A stretch of DNA of 64,000 nucleotides from Canna indica (Eukaryota; Streptophyta; Magnoliopsida; Zingiberales; Cannaceae). Numbering within the stretch: position 1 is the first letter of the stretch; the number at the start of each line of letters is the position of its first letter. A program made the translations under genes and the position numbers. The stretch covers positions 101,333,501 to 101,397,500 of the forward strand of contig CP136890.1 of assembly GCA_034359265.1 (NCBI GenBank). The letters are read 5' to 3'. Shown here one piece after another: positions 40,823-54,274 of this stretch. The notes beneath the pieces were generated by a model. That model ran no database searches and had not been told where the DNA came from. It saw nothing but the letters and a program-made list of their open reading frames with translations.

Positions 40823-43800
40823 ATGAGCGATTCGAAGGCGATGGATCTTGAAAAGACGGATTTTTCGTCGGAGGGGAAGGGAGCGGCCGCTGCCGCTCCC
40901 TGCTCGATTTGCCTCGAGCTGGTTCTGGATCAGGGGAGGAGATCTACTGCTAAGCTTCATTGCGGGCATGAGTTCCATCTAGGTGCAATTCTTCCCCTCT
41001 TTTCGATACGATCATCTTATTTGATCCTGTATCCCTTCTAGCCTATTCTTTTCCGGGTTGAATTTGAAATTGATGCTACCTGCTTGCAGTTCTTGCGGTC
41101 AAAATAGATTTTTTTTGCCCCGATTCATCTTTTGTGCTCAGATCTGTGGTTTTTGAATGTTTCCTGTTGAGTTCGCAACTGTTGCTCCCATGAGTGGTCG
41201 GAGATAAACTTCAGCTGATGTTTAGAAATGTTCCCCTGAGTAAATTTTCTACCTTTATCAATACTGGACGCCATTTTGTGATTTTTTATCATCCGACAAA
41301 AAATAAGCAAATCTGGGCTAGTTAAGCTGGAAAGCTTGAGTTGCTCATAATCATCTGGTCAATAATCGGAGTGAAATTTAGGCGAATGATATTCTGACTG
41401 GAATTTGTAAGCTAGACAGACTATTTCACTTCTAAATAACAGATAGCAATCGTGAAGATAACCTTGCTGTCTAGGCCTCAAATCCTAATGTAGAAACTAG
41501 TGATCCGAGTCCTTTGAGCTTTTTGTTCATTATCCTACCGTAGAAACTTGACAATGTTTATTTTCTACCATCCAAAGCATTGTGTTAGTACATGTGCAAT
41601 CCTTTTCTTATGGAACTTTGTATTGCCACATGGTTTTCGGCAGCCTTTCATTCCATGGATTCTATTTCTAAGGACATTCTTTACATACTAGTGGGTTATA
41701 AACTTATAATCAGTAATAATATTAATATATAATAAATATAGCCAAAGTATGTGCTTTTCTAAAATGGTCTTCGGTTCAGTTCAGTTTGTATTGTTGGAAA
41801 CTGAGTATGAATTGAACAACAAGTTTCAGTTCAAAAATTGAACCAAACCAAACCAATCTTTTTGTTAGAAATAATATCAGATCAGAAATCTCGGCATGGT
41901 TCGGTTTGGTTTTTTGGTTTGAACTAAATTATGGACATCTTTATTGGTCGTAAATTTTGCTTGCTTAACATATGACATATGTAAATTGATAAGAAGCCTC
42001 TAGTGGTGATCTATATATTTTTAAGAGAGAAGAACTAGTACAAAAAAATGAGGATATAGCTTTCATGGTTGTTGGGTAAGTTGTAAAAAAATTTCAGAAT
42101 ACAATAAGTATATATAAATGGTACACTTATATTTTACATACTTGTAAAATATTTACATCCTTGGATATGAGCTATATGCATGGACAGGGCTAGAGGTTAG
42201 TGTTCATATTTTCAGTCAAATTGAAAATTGGTTTATATTAATTCAGTACATATAGGAACAATTAGACACCCTTCAGTCACCAATTCAGATCGCAAAAGTG
42301 ACCTTGTTATTTTAATGTTCTTGTTATCTCATTAAATAACTTACCAAAAAAAGAATCTGAAACCAATTTTGTACTGCATCAAAGAACCACTGAAATTAAG
42401 TCAAACTTGTTATATGATTTATTTTTTTAAAAATCCATTGTTTTCTTTCTTAGACTAAACCCATCATCTCATTAATGTATTTTTTAATTTATTCAAGTTA
42501 TTTCAAATGGACTCTTGCTCATGTGCAATGAGAACAGAATTCCATTGCAGGTTGTTTGCATGTTTTGAAATTTCATACGGGTACTACAAGCTCTGGTAAC
42601 AGTGACAATGCCAGCCTAGAACCATAGATGGTACCACTTGTATTGGCCTATAAAAGCTCAGTGCCCTGCTAATAGGTAGTAGAAAACGTCTAACAGCTAG
42701 TTTAGCTAATGGAGATTAATTTAGAGATGTTTGGGGTATATAGTAGCTCTCAGATGCTCTCAAACTCTAATCTATTCTCTTGTACACTTCCAGACTCTCT
42801 CAAATTCTCTTCAGTTCTCTGAAAACTCTCTTATTCTCTCTTAAACGCTATCAAATCTTTCATCCAATCATTGAGTAAACATTTCTTCAAGGGATGATCC
42901 TGCTTGGTATCATCCCAGCAGTTGAAGGAATGAAACCAAAGGTCTTTGCAGTGATCTTCCGTTTTAGATCTTATTTTCTATTTCTTCCTATTTCTACTAG
43001 TTAGTTGAACTAAGATGAATGAGTTAATGTATTTGAACTAGGTTTCTCGGAACTTTTGAAAATATTTAATCTAATTTATCTGAGTTTGTTTCTCAGCCCC
43101 AAGGTTTACATCTTATTTGGCTCAAAATCTAACACTATTTCTTTGTTTTTGCAAGTAAAACAATAGGTTTTATTTGAAATAAAAATGAATTGTTCGGATA
43201 CTGCACTTTATCATGTGAACTGTTGCGGTATTGTACAAACCAGTTCTGTATTACCTGACCAGTTACCTGTAGAGTACTTAAAACCATGATTGTATCGGTA
43301 AGAAGGATTGGATATATAGATCGGAGTTGTGAATTAAGGCTTCATCTGGGTTATGGAGTTTTTGGAGTTTAGATTCCCTCTACTAATATAGCCTTTTCCT
43401 CAGTCATTTCCCCTTGTATGGGCTTCAATTGAATATAGTCTCATAAAATCTTTTTAAACCTTTCTTCACAAAGAGATACATGCTTTCTGTCATCTGAACA
43501 AGGTAAAAAGAACATGATTAAAGGCTTAAGTTGAATATTGTTACTGTTCAATGTAGTATGTAGTGCAGCAGACTTATTCTAAGATCACCACAACTGTACA
43601 AGAATGACATGTTGGATTCTAGATTTTGCTTGTCTTCCCTTGGCATCCAATGTGTACATATTAAAATCCATTTACTTCATGTTGAAATTTCTTAAAAGAT
43701 GCTTGTAAGATGTTGGCTCATTTCAGATGGCATTGGTCGATAGTCATTGTGCCAAACTGCCAATAATGCTCGTCATGACCGTCAACTTAAAGCTAGTGCA

Positions 43801-46800
43801 TTTAAAATAATATGTTGTTCACTATTAGTCTGCTGGAAAAAAAAATACTAAGTTGTTAAATTTTATCTCTGTTCAGATTGCATTGGTTCAGCATTCAATG
43901 CAAAAGGAGCAATGCAATGCCCAAATTGTCGGAAAGTTGAGAAAGGTCGGTGGCTTTATGCAAATGGCAACCGTTCATCTGCTGATTTTGATATTGATGG
44001 TTGGGTGACTGACGACATATATGATCTTGGTTATTCTGAGCTGGTATGTTTTATAGGATCACTGATGTTGTTGATATTTTCTCTTTTTCATATTTAAATG
44101 GACAAAACAAAATTTTCCTTTGTGGAAAATATATTTAGAGATTGTGATTGTTTATAAGATATGTTTTAAATTTTTTGTCAGTAGTATGACCTCCATAGAT
44201 AAAAAAAATACACCATACCTAATGTTTCCTTAATTATAGTCATTAAATTTTGTTCTTTGTGTTTCATGAAAAATGGTATTTGTGAATTGTGATAAAAACT
44301 TCCATGGTAAAGTTATAATGAGTTCCTGAAATCATAAAATGCTCTATCAACATTGTGTAACTTTGACACTCAAACAACCTAAAGTGAGCCTTAATGCAAA
44401 TTCATTAATACTTATTGGCTGGCTACAATGGAAGCAAAAATTAATATTCTACAACTTCAAGGTTCTAAATAGTGTTTAAATTCATGAACTAATGCACTTG
44501 AAACCTTGGTTTTACCTTAATGGTTTTGATTATGGTTTCTTTGATTCTTACTTTAAAAGTAGAAGATGCAGTTCATGTCAATATTTTTGATGCCATTTTA
44601 CAAAATAGGAATATGCAAATATGTAAATTAACCAAGTGAACCTGTAAGCACTGTTACTATAAGGAAAATGTGAATCCACATGAACATGACTAGGGCTGGC
44701 AACGGATCGGATACGGTGCGGATACTGGATTATTTGTATCCGCACCGCACCCCATATCCGCCCACCCGTATCCGCACCGTATCCGCTACGGATGTGAATA
44801 TGGATATCCATATCCGCACCGCTTCAAATGCGAATATCCGCACCGCATTCGTATCCGCACCATATTTAATAAAAAAATATTAAAATAATATATTTAATTA
44901 AGAAAATCAATAAATTACCAATTCATTGATCCAAAATAAATATATAATATACTTAAAAATTCATCTTGACATGAAATTACCATAGAGCTCCTATATATAT
45001 TAATAATTTATATGGATAAAATAGTAATTCAGAGAAGCGGATAGGCGGTGCGGATCCACAGTCATATCCGTATCCGCACCGTATCCGCGCGGATATAAGT
45101 TTTCTAAATCCATATCCGTATCCATATCCATTTTTACTTGCGTATATGGATCGGATACGGTGCGGATGCAATTTTTAGTTAGCGGATGCGGATAAAATTG
45201 CCATCCCTAAACATGACCAAGAAACTAAATACCATTTATAAACTATAGTTTCTTATTTATGATTCCAAGTGTTGAAAACTTTAGAGTAGGAGTTTTCCCC
45301 CTCTATGTTTCTCAAGTTAGAGGATGAGAAAGAGCCTCCAAATAACTTTATTGATAAAGAAAAGGGGAATGTATTAAGTTGGAAAAGATCTACACCAACG
45401 GGATGTCCTCGTGGTGTTTGGCAAAACCTATTTAAAGACACTACTTCATGAAGGGGCTGGTAGGATCTGTTGGTTATCGGTGCTAGGTTGGTAGCAATAG
45501 CGCCTTTAATTATTGGCTTGTCCTCTACTACCAATTATATTATATTGTTAAGAGCATTAAATTTTTTCATCAACTTGGACTCAAACTTAGAGGCAGATGT
45601 GTTTCTTGGTGATATACCCTTCTAGTAGGTTATAGTGGAAAGACCCTTGAGATTTTTAAGAGGGATATGGATGTGCTGTGTATTGCTTAGCTAGCTGTTT
45701 TATATACACTTTCAATTTCATCGTTCCTTTACATTTCTGAAAACTATGCTAATTTTTTCTTGCAGCCATTTGGAATTCAATGGTTACCTTTGCGTGGATT
45801 TACTCAACTGGCATCATTATTTGAGTAAGCTTGTTTTTCAGCTTTTATTGAACTACCATTTCTTTCTGTACACTTAAAGAAAGAGTAAGGTTGTGCACCT
45901 TGTGCGCAAAGCCTGCACTTATGGATTCCTTGTTCAATACAATTGCCTTCTTTTATCATTGACTATTTGGTTATTTCTAAGAGTATGGCATGTGTACTGC
46001 GATTTGCTTCCTTAATTATTTTGTCAGTACTTATCTTTTGTATGTAGTGGTGTGGTTGTAATTAATTGTTTATGGTCAAAAACTCTATAGCCTTTAACTA
46101 CCCTTTCATGTTTATTTGAACACTTCATAGGGGGAGCACCAAGTATGATTGATTGTTTGGTGAAAAAATAACGATGCGAATAATCATTGTGCTTGGTGAT
46201 AGTAAATGATGTGTTATCACAAACTCTATTTTCTTTTAACCAATACAACAACAGAAATTCATAAAGTCTCAACTATTTGGGTCAGCTACATGGAATTTTT
46301 TCCTGCCATTGAGCTCTATGTAAGGCCAAAATCAAATATTTTGTTATACCAAGGACATTTAAATTTGTTTTTATTGTTTCAAGCAGAATTTTCCTAGTCT
46401 TCGTTTGCCTTTCTTCCTCCCACTAATTACAATCAATTCACATTGTCTAACTACAATATCTATAGTTCTCTTATGGACATGCTCATACCATCTCAAATTA
46501 TTCTCTTATCTTAAATTATAGCTATACCTAATTCTTCACAGATGATGATTTTTTTTATTCTATAGCTATACCTAATTCTTCACAGATGATGATATTTTTT
46601 ATTCTATCTTTTCTAGTAATATCACTCATCCATCTCAGCATTCTCATTTTCCCCACACTAACATTTTGTGTATGTTGTTTCTTAACTGCCCAACTTTCTG
46701 ATCTATAACTGGTTTTACAAGGGTTTTAGAGAACTTTCCTTTTAGTCTAAGGGGAACATCACAATCACACATGACTCCACGAAAGCCCTCTCTTATTTAA

Positions 46801-49800
46801 CCATCCTAATTTTATTCAATGTATAATATCTTTCATTATTTTCTCCATCTTGCTCAAATGATAGATTCAATATATTGAAAATTCATGGGTAAATTACACT
46901 GGCCTTCCCTGAGGTTTAGTGAAATTACACTGACCTCCTCTCTATTTGTAACTTTGTCTTGTAACTCCCTTGAGTTTTGTAAAAATTTACATAGACCTCC
47001 CTGCTAACGAAAACTGTTAGTGGAGTGTGTACATGCTTACTAATGACATTTTTGAAATATTTGTAGTTTTTTCTTATTTTAAATGACAAAAATACCCTTA
47101 TGTCATTTTTATTTCTCTCAAAAATTTTATTTTTAAAATATTTATTTAATTATTTTATGTGTGTATTTTAATGATTTTCAGCAAGGGGCATAAGAGAGAA
47201 ATCACATTACTAACGGACTCAATTTAACACCGTTAGCTGTAAGGGAGGTGAGTGTCACCTGGATAAATAGATGGGAGATCAGTTTAATTTATCCAAAATT
47301 CATTGAGATATCTAGTCCATCTTAACTACCTCATATTTTTTCTCTTGGGATTACTAAAACCACGCTAAGTCTTGGTTCTACTTAATCTAAATCTTTTGAC
47401 ACATGGACAAATTAGCACATAAAAGAATGGATCAAAACGGAAGAGGATGCTTTTGTCCTTCTCATTGCGTTTGATAACCACTGAATTGGACAACACTTCT
47501 CGTGTTGGTTTGCTTTTGACACCTGTTGGATAGAACAAAACACAATCCACAATTACAATTGCAGACATACTCTTGTTCAGTTCTGTATTTGGTCTGTAAA
47601 ATTAAACAGAACATAACACTTTTCAATATGTTTATTATTTAATTTAATTATGTATCACATTATTTATGGAATTATCATATCTAATTATTAAAAGTTTTAT
47701 CATTCATGATTTTTCTTGCTAGGACAAAAATAGATCAGTTTCTAGATATTGTAAAGGAAAATAAAATTTGTGTAAATTTTTGTATAGTGAAGGGATAAAA
47801 TTATAAAATTGACAATATTTAAATGAAAAGTGAAATTTTTAGTTAACTTTAAATTTTTTTATTAATGAGTAGTAAATATATAAAAATTAGTAAATTAAAG
47901 GACTTAATGCAAATATAACATATAGAATTAATTAAACTAAATTATTTATCAGTGAATAATTTAAATTATGAAAAATGTTTTTCATTGTTTTATTTTTTTC
48001 GAACATTACTCCACTTTTATTAAACTTGAAAGATATAAATTTGGAGGTAATTTCGTGATGATGTCTTGTTCCAATTGACTCCAATCTTATGAACCAATTG
48101 TTCCACTTTCTGTACTATTTGTTCCATTCGGTTTAACTTTTTAAATACCAAACAACGAACTGAATTAATCTTTCATGTCCATTCAAGTCCATTCCAGTTG
48201 GCAAGTGCTACCTTACTGTCCAATTTTTGTCGTTTAAAATTACTTCCAGCTGCAAATCTTAATAATCAAAATAATATTGTTGGAAAATAACACCATGGGG
48301 TTTATCCTAATATGGCTAGAACTCTACTAAGTTCATCCATTACCAATATGAAAAGATAAGGACTTAAAATTGATCCTTGATGTAATCATATAATAATCCT
48401 ATAGTTATTGAAAATTTTCTAGACACACTTTTGTATTCACATGCACATTTTTTATCATATTTTTATAATTACTAAATGACCCTTTGTTTCTAAACCACCA
48501 TAATAAATCTTTAGGCACTCTATCATAATTTTTCCTAAATCAATAAAATTCATATATAAATCTCTTTTTCTCTCTCTATATCTTTCCATTAATTGCCTTA
48601 TTGAATAAATGACATCTATGTTGATTTCCAAGCATAAAATCAAATTGATTCTTGAAAACAACTGTTACACCTCTTATCATTCCTTCATAGTGTCTCATTA
48701 CATTAATTCCTATTTACTTAAAAAGTACATATATATCTGCCTTATTCTTATAAATTACTGCTAAAAAGTTTTTCCTCCATCCATTTAGCATCTTTTTGAA
48801 TTTATAGTTTATTAAATTAGTTGGTTAACCAATTTATTCCCTGGTATCCTAGGATCTTCGAAACCTCATTTGGTATATCATCAAATCCTACAGTCTCATC
48901 TACTTTCTCTCTTTTTAGAGCATGTTTTACTTAAAGTCTTGTTGTCTTTGTACCTTAGTTTTTTGTATGTCATGTTTGTCATCACACCACCACTTTTAAA
49001 CACCCCAAGAATTGACTCTGAGCAGCCCAGATTTTTTAGTCAATTACATTAAATTTTTACCTGACATAGTATTAAATTTCAGAAATGTCCAATAGTTATC
49101 AAAGAATTATGCATCTCCAGCTTCAATAAACAGAAAATACTTGTTTCCATTGAGATTTGGACTCAAACTAGATATAATTTTGACCTAGACAATTAAAAGG
49201 ACATCAAGTAATGCCTCAACTATTTGATGGCTGCTTAAGCTTGAATGTACCTGCAACTTATTGCACTATTTATTTGTTTTTATCAATTAATTTTTTATAT
49301 ATACTCTAATTTTAGTGATCTTTCTTTAAATATTGGCCCTAGTAGCAGCTCAGAAGAACACAAAAAATAAATAAAATCAAGACCCATGGTTTTGACCTAT
49401 TATATAGCTGAGAATTGATTCTTGATCAAGGTTGATTACTAATACCCTACTAGTTTTTTGTCTGTCCAAGATGGGTTGACACCTAATGACGTGGTATAGA
49501 TTGGCACATGTGTCAAGTATTTTGGCACACTTTGGATTGGTCTTGTAACCATTCAATCTAGTTCCATAAGTTCTAATATATTGAAAAAGTAACAGATTTT
49601 TAGTTATTAGCCTAAAAATAAGTTAAAAATTGTGTGTAACATAGTCCTAATATACTTGATAAATATAAAATAACTTTGCTAATTTCTTAGTATGGTTTGA
49701 ACTTGAAAATCAGCCAATTTCAATCTATATCGGCCAAGTTGGTTTGTGATAACAATCAACAAATATGACTTTTGTCCAGATATAGGTTTTATAATAAAAA

Positions 49801-51228
49801 AGCTGTCGCAAACTGTAGGAATAGGCTGGAACTGGTCAAAAGTCAATATAGTACAAAACTTGCCAAAATTGAGGAGATCGGTTGACCCAGAACAAAAATC
49901 TTCCAACCTAGCCGATCGGAATGATTCCTTCTTGGGAACAAAGGAATTTACATGAATGGTTGGTTGTAGAGGAATTGATGTACTTTCAGGATGATGTAGT
50001 TTCTGGTTGCCCACATCTTCTGTCTCTGGATAATGCCGATGTTGCTTATATATATGTATATATAAAATGTACCTGGTATTGAATTACAATTTCAATTTAT
50101 CAACTAAGTATTTGTTCTTCACGCAGAGAAGCAGAATCAATGCCAAGTTCATGTAAGCATCTAACTCCATTATCAGCTGTTAATGAAAATTCTACAGTTA
50201 ATTATTTTTTCTAACTCCTTCTCATCATAGATCCTGAATTCATGAACAACTCCATGTTCCGGGACCACTCAAATTCTTCAAGTAGCTCACATATCTGCCC
50301 ATACTTGGCTCTACATAGCTTTCCTAATGCCATGCGTGCTGCACCATTGAGTTCTGTTGATTCTCTTCCTGATAATGGTCTATTCCATCAGCATAGCTTG
50401 GGAGGACAGACATCTTCTGATATGATGAACACACACAGCTTCCCAGCAACTGAGCCACAAAACCATAATTGGCAGCAACAACACTCTCATTCTTTTCCTT
50501 TGTCTGGAAATGCAGATCAGTCTGCATCCCAATATGGTGTAAGAATGTCCAGAAATGATACAAGCAGCCAGCATAGATTAGGAGCTTTTGTGCATCCCCA
50601 TCCTCTAATGCATGGGTTAGTGCCACTTTTTCTTGTTTGAATTGTATAACATATGCCTTTGTTTCTGGAGATATTATACGTGAGTTGTTTCTAATATGCT
50701 GCTCATGGCTGCCCTAACAATTTCAGGTCTGTTGCACGAAGTGGAAGCAATTTTGTTGGTTCACTAGGCCCACCAGTTGCAGGAGAGGTCAGGGGTCATA
50801 ACAGTGGTCTAGGTAGTCACATTTACCAGCCATCCGTGTATTCGTCTTCAATCCGGAGCTCTCCTTTTACACCCATCAGGAGAATGAGACCAAGGGGATT
50901 AGCTCTTGTATCCTCAGTTGCAGCTCCTTCCTCAGCTGAATTAGGGGGGTTCTATGGCTTGGTCTCTGGATCTGTAAACAGAAATCAACAAGAAGGCGAC
51001 AGCTTAGGTAGACATGTCGATAGGTATTACGGATGGGGTAGAGAAGGCATTGGACCATTGCCATGGATTCCTATTGAGGGTGAATCTCATTGGTGGAGTC
51101 CTTTCAACCCTAACCAGAACCCTCAACCAGGAAGCTTTGCTCAAAGGCCTACAGCTGAAAGGGCTGCACAGAACTGTCCAGAAAATGGATACCACATGCA
51201 GCCTCCCCGATTGCCGCCATTCATGTGA
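40823..51228 (+). CDS. RFI2: RING-finger E3 ubiquitin ligase, RFI2-like
   Basis: Six exons: 40823-40982, 43877-44043, 45766-45824, 50127-50152 (26 bp), 50231-50615 and 50727-51228, all in phase, giving 432 aa. A C3H2C3 RING spans residues 27-71 (C27, C30, C47, H49, H52, C55, C68, C71) and is split by intron 1. After it come CRKVEKGRWLYANG and WVTDDIYDLGYSEL, then PFGIQWLPLRGFTQLASLFE, conserved in RFI2-type proteins. The rest is low-complexity, Ser/Asn/Pro-rich, with W-rich motifs near the C-terminus (WIPIEGESHWWSPFNPN). The Arabidopsis relative modulates phytochrome signalling and flowering time; that role here is inference. Intron 2 holds an hAT-type element; intron 3 (4.3 kb) holds RTE LINE and MULE-MITE insertions. 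The first ATG in good context was used. Confidence 0.88.
44691..45209. mobile_element. hAT-type non-autonomous element in RFI2 intron 2
   Basis: Perfect 8-bp duplication AACATGAC at 44683-44690 and 45210-45217. Ends are TAGGGCTGGCAAC and, inverted, TAGGGATGGCAAT. Subterminal TATCCGCACCG/CGGTGCGGATA motifs are repeated many times. No transposase. Confidence 0.88.
46517..46604. repeat. Tandem repeat, 2 x 44 bp
   Basis: TATAGCTATACCTAATTC... at 46517-46560 is repeated almost exactly at 46561-46604, inside the RTE remnant. Confidence 0.92.
46887..47294. mobile_element. Mutator-type MITE with 9-bp target duplication
   Basis: Perfect 9-bp duplication AAAATTCAT at 46878-46886 and 47295-47303. Ends are GGGTAAATTACACTG and, inverted, GGATAAATTAAACTG. 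Both halves carry GACCTCC/GGGAGG repeats and facing CTAACG/CGTTAG motifs. A 9-bp duplication points to the Mutator superfamily. Confidence 0.8.
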
Positions 51229-52859
51229 GAGGAGAAGCACTACTGCATGAAATTAAAACGGTTCAAGATAAAGTATCTTTCGGTTCTGTATATCCCCCAT
51301 AATGCACAAAACTCTGTTTTAAAACATAGGAACAGGCTGTATGCTTACAGCAGTTCCGTAGTGGGACATGGTGCTGCTAAAGGTTTTCTCCTAAGAAGCC
51401 CCATTCCAGGTGTTGGGCTTTTCATTTTATTGGTTTTGCTCTTGAATGATATATATATTTAAGTGCCAAAACAATGCTGAAAACTGGGTCCCGAGGTGTT
51501 GCTTCTCTCTTTTATTCAACACATAACCCACCTTCAAGCCTGGTGCTGGTGTTCAGGTCAAATTACTTGTTGTTCCATTTTTTAATGCAAACTCTCTACT
51601 TATGCAAGTGAAATATTTCTGAAGGTCTGTGTCAAGGATGCATTTGCTTTAAAAATAGAGATCTATTTGGAACTTAAGGCAATTCTGTGAGGAAGAAACA
51701 GGTATGAATTTGTCCTAGTATCAACCTCCTTGAAGAGATCAAGTTGAGTAGCATTTTGGAAATGACTCAGATATGAATTCATGTGTTCATTGTTGTTGTT
51801 CTCTCAATTTTTTTTTTAATGTTCAGCTTAAAGGTCGTACAAAAGATTTCATCATAGAAATATGATGAAGTAAGTTTTATCATCAATATCTCACACGAAT
51901 CTTACTATCTTAGTGCTGAATAAGTAATTCATAACATGAAAGGAACAGAAAGTCTACATGAGAAATAAGATATAATTATAATTTTCCCATAGAATCTAAG
52001 CCATTTTATGTAAATTATGAGATTTTATTGACGAGCAAGATTGCTGATTGCCGCTTCTTTTCTTAAGCTGTTTCGGGCACTTATACCGGACAACGTAATA
52101 ATAAGCACGGTCCACAAACACTGATGGATTTGGCTCGAGCTAGATATAAAGAATTAGCACCGTCGTGACCTAACAATGTTGCAGATACTTGTTGTGTTCT
52201 CATGTCCATGTGAGCATCCTTATTGAACAAAGAATTAGCTTGCACTATATCCAATGGTAAAACACTCTACACTCTTGTTAAATTTAATCTTCAGAAAGCC
52301 TATTACATGCTAGTTTGCATACTTGTAACCTTAGTCTACTAATTAGGAGATTCTTTATCTCATTTGCTTTACATCATAATAGCAAAAATAGAGAAAACAA
52401 CAAGAATATTAACAAATTAGAGACATTCTCTTTGATTTATCAATCTATTACATGTCAAAAGGTCAATCTTGTCAAATATGAAATTTCAACCTGAAGGCTG
52501 AAATTTGCAAGTGTTTTTCAACTTGGCTTTAAAGAGTTAATAGGCTGGCTCAACAAACATCCATCTTAAATGATTATCTTCTATTTTAAAGCCTATTTTT
52601 ACTAACATTGATGCAGTTGGGTCCATTAATTACGAAAGACCCAATAATGGCCTCTCTTGTAAGAGTCCTATTTGCTGCTCAATGGACAATTATATTTACA
52701 CATGTAGGAAAATAACAAGTGGAATACATCTACCAAGGGATGTGTGACTTCTCATTTAAGCAGTCAACCAGTACTTTACAACCTGATTCCACCACTACAC
52801 ATCTCATTTCTTTGGACATTGCAAGTTTTAAAGAAAACCACACATTTCATTTCACAGTG
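51229..52859. other. RFI2 3' UTR and gene-free flank
   Basis: The first 300-500 bases are probably 3' UTR. No other gene or element recognised. Confidence 0.5.
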
Positions 52860-53430
52860 TAATGCTGAATAGGATTTAAAATATTACAAAAGGCAAGTAA
52901 ACAAATACATGTATGATCTCTAAAGATACTACCAAAACCACCCTCATAATTAGCAAAAGAACCATCACTATTAATCTTAATACAACTAATAATAGGAGGA
53001 TACCATCAAGAAATATTGATATTCAAATCCATATTTCCCTCGGGGTCAATAGACTGCAAGTACTGTTGAGAGAAAGCAAGGATGTACTTCATGGCAGTGG
53101 AAATATTTGGCTTTAATCAAACCATGTAAAACACTTGTTAGGTATTAGCAACAATGGCTAAGGGATCCTGACAGAAAAATAGAATAAAGTCCTGCTATCA
53201 GAACATCAAGACACCCTTGAGGTAAAATTCAAATTCTGTTTTAAACTCAAAGTTAACCAAAGTTCAAAAGCAAAACTACAATAATAAAAGGTGCCGAATC
53301 AACTCATCATCAGAATCACATAAAACACAATTTCGAGAGCTAGAAATACCCAAGTAATAAAACCAAAAATGAGTTAACAATCTAACATGAATCAAATTCC
53401 ATAAAAACATACACAGCACCTTTATTAGAA
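52860..53430 (-). mobile_element. 3' remnant of an L1-type LINE
   Basis: The minus strand reads NCVLCDSDDELIRHL near 53.30 kb (zf-RVT) and further down INSDGSFANYEGGFGSIFRD near 52.95 kb (RNase H start). The order matches plant L1 LINE 3' ends. It is broken and small, and differs in sequence from the copy at 1.8-2.5 kb. Confidence 0.7.
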
Positions 53431-54166
53431 ATACCCAAAACTATAATATGTTACTTAAATGTGCATTTTTCTACTTTATCTCATATTTGTTTATTTATTT
53501 ATCCTTCCGTTTGTGAAAGTAATTTTGAATGTTTATCCAATATAGTCCTTAATTGTACTGTAAATCTAATTTACTTTAGAAATGAATTCTGTTATTTTCA
53601 ACAAAAAAAATTAAAAAGTTTCCAAAAACACCATTATATTTTAAAATAAATTTAAAAATAAAAATTTTCTTAATTTTTTAATATAATTCCTTCTTTTACC
53701 ATTTAATCACTTCTAATAGCTTAAAGTCTATAAAACGCTCAAAAAGAAATATTTTGATTATAGATAATACGAATTTATTTTAACAATTTACACCAATATT
53801 TACAACGTTTACACCAATAGTTAAAATGAGCCTGTGGTTAATTTACAATCAGTTTTTCTATTACATTAAAATCATGGACATATTATTTTCAATATTACTT
53901 ATGGGCTTGATTATTTTACAATAAAGTACTTATTTTTTGGAGTTGTACAATTTGATTTAATTGAAACTTAACTTATTAAGAAAAAATAGTTTTAATTTAA
54001 TTTCGTTAATTAAATTTTTTAACAAACAGGAAGCTAGCGAAAAATAAACCAAAGAAGGCATCTATCTGATCCTCTTCAACCTGAGCCACCGTTCGGTACT
54101 ACTCAGATGAACCTAAAATAAGGAAAACAATACTTCACTAGAAAAAAAGCCTCAATTTGATTCTTT
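53431..54166. other. AT-rich spacer
   Basis: No gene seen. It would be downstream of the minus-strand snoRNA transcript and may contain its 3' end. Confidence 0.45.
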
Positions 54167-54247
54167 GAATCCCTCAGAATCAAGATATTAGTCTCATCAG
54201 ATATTTTCAGGCCACTACTTTTATAAATAAGATCTTCATAGGGATTC
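54167..54247 (-). ncRNA. Candidate box C/D snoRNA (third in cluster)
   Basis: On the minus strand an 8-bp perfect terminal stem GAATCCCT/AGGGATTC closes the 81-nt unit. Inside, in order: box C-like ATGAAGA (54239-54233, one mismatch), box D' CTGA (54210-54207), box C' TGATGA (54199-54194) and box D CTGA (54177-54174), which abuts the stem. Guide segments before D' (AAAAGTAGTGGC) and before D (TAATATCTTGATT) were not matched to a target. Confidence 0.65.
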
Positions 54248-54274
54248 ACAATGCATGAAATAAAAGAAAAAAAA

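Larger units (their letters stand above)
46400..49050 (-). mobile_element. RTE-type LINE remnant, antisense in RFI2 intron 3
   Basis: Reading the minus strand from high to low coordinates gives, in the correct order, VGFDDIPNEVSKILGY (near 48.87 kb), LMERYRERKRDLYMNFIDL (near 48.54 kb), SILSPYLFILVMDELSR (near 48.35 kb) and MRMLRWMSDITRKDRIKN (near 46.62 kb). These are successive reverse-transcriptase and C-terminal motifs of plant RTE elements. Frames are broken, the YADD region is not recovered, and a MULE-MITE is nested at 46887-47294. Outer limits are approximate. Confidence 0.8.

Noticed and set aside
42700..43140. Possible LTR end with a primer-binding-like TTGGTATCATCC
   Set aside because: The motif departs from the usual TGGTATCAGAGC, and no second LTR, target duplication or coding region was found.
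45253..45534. 93-codon minus-strand frame in RFI2 intron 2
   Set aside because: No family resemblance, and the surrounding intron context gives no splice sites.
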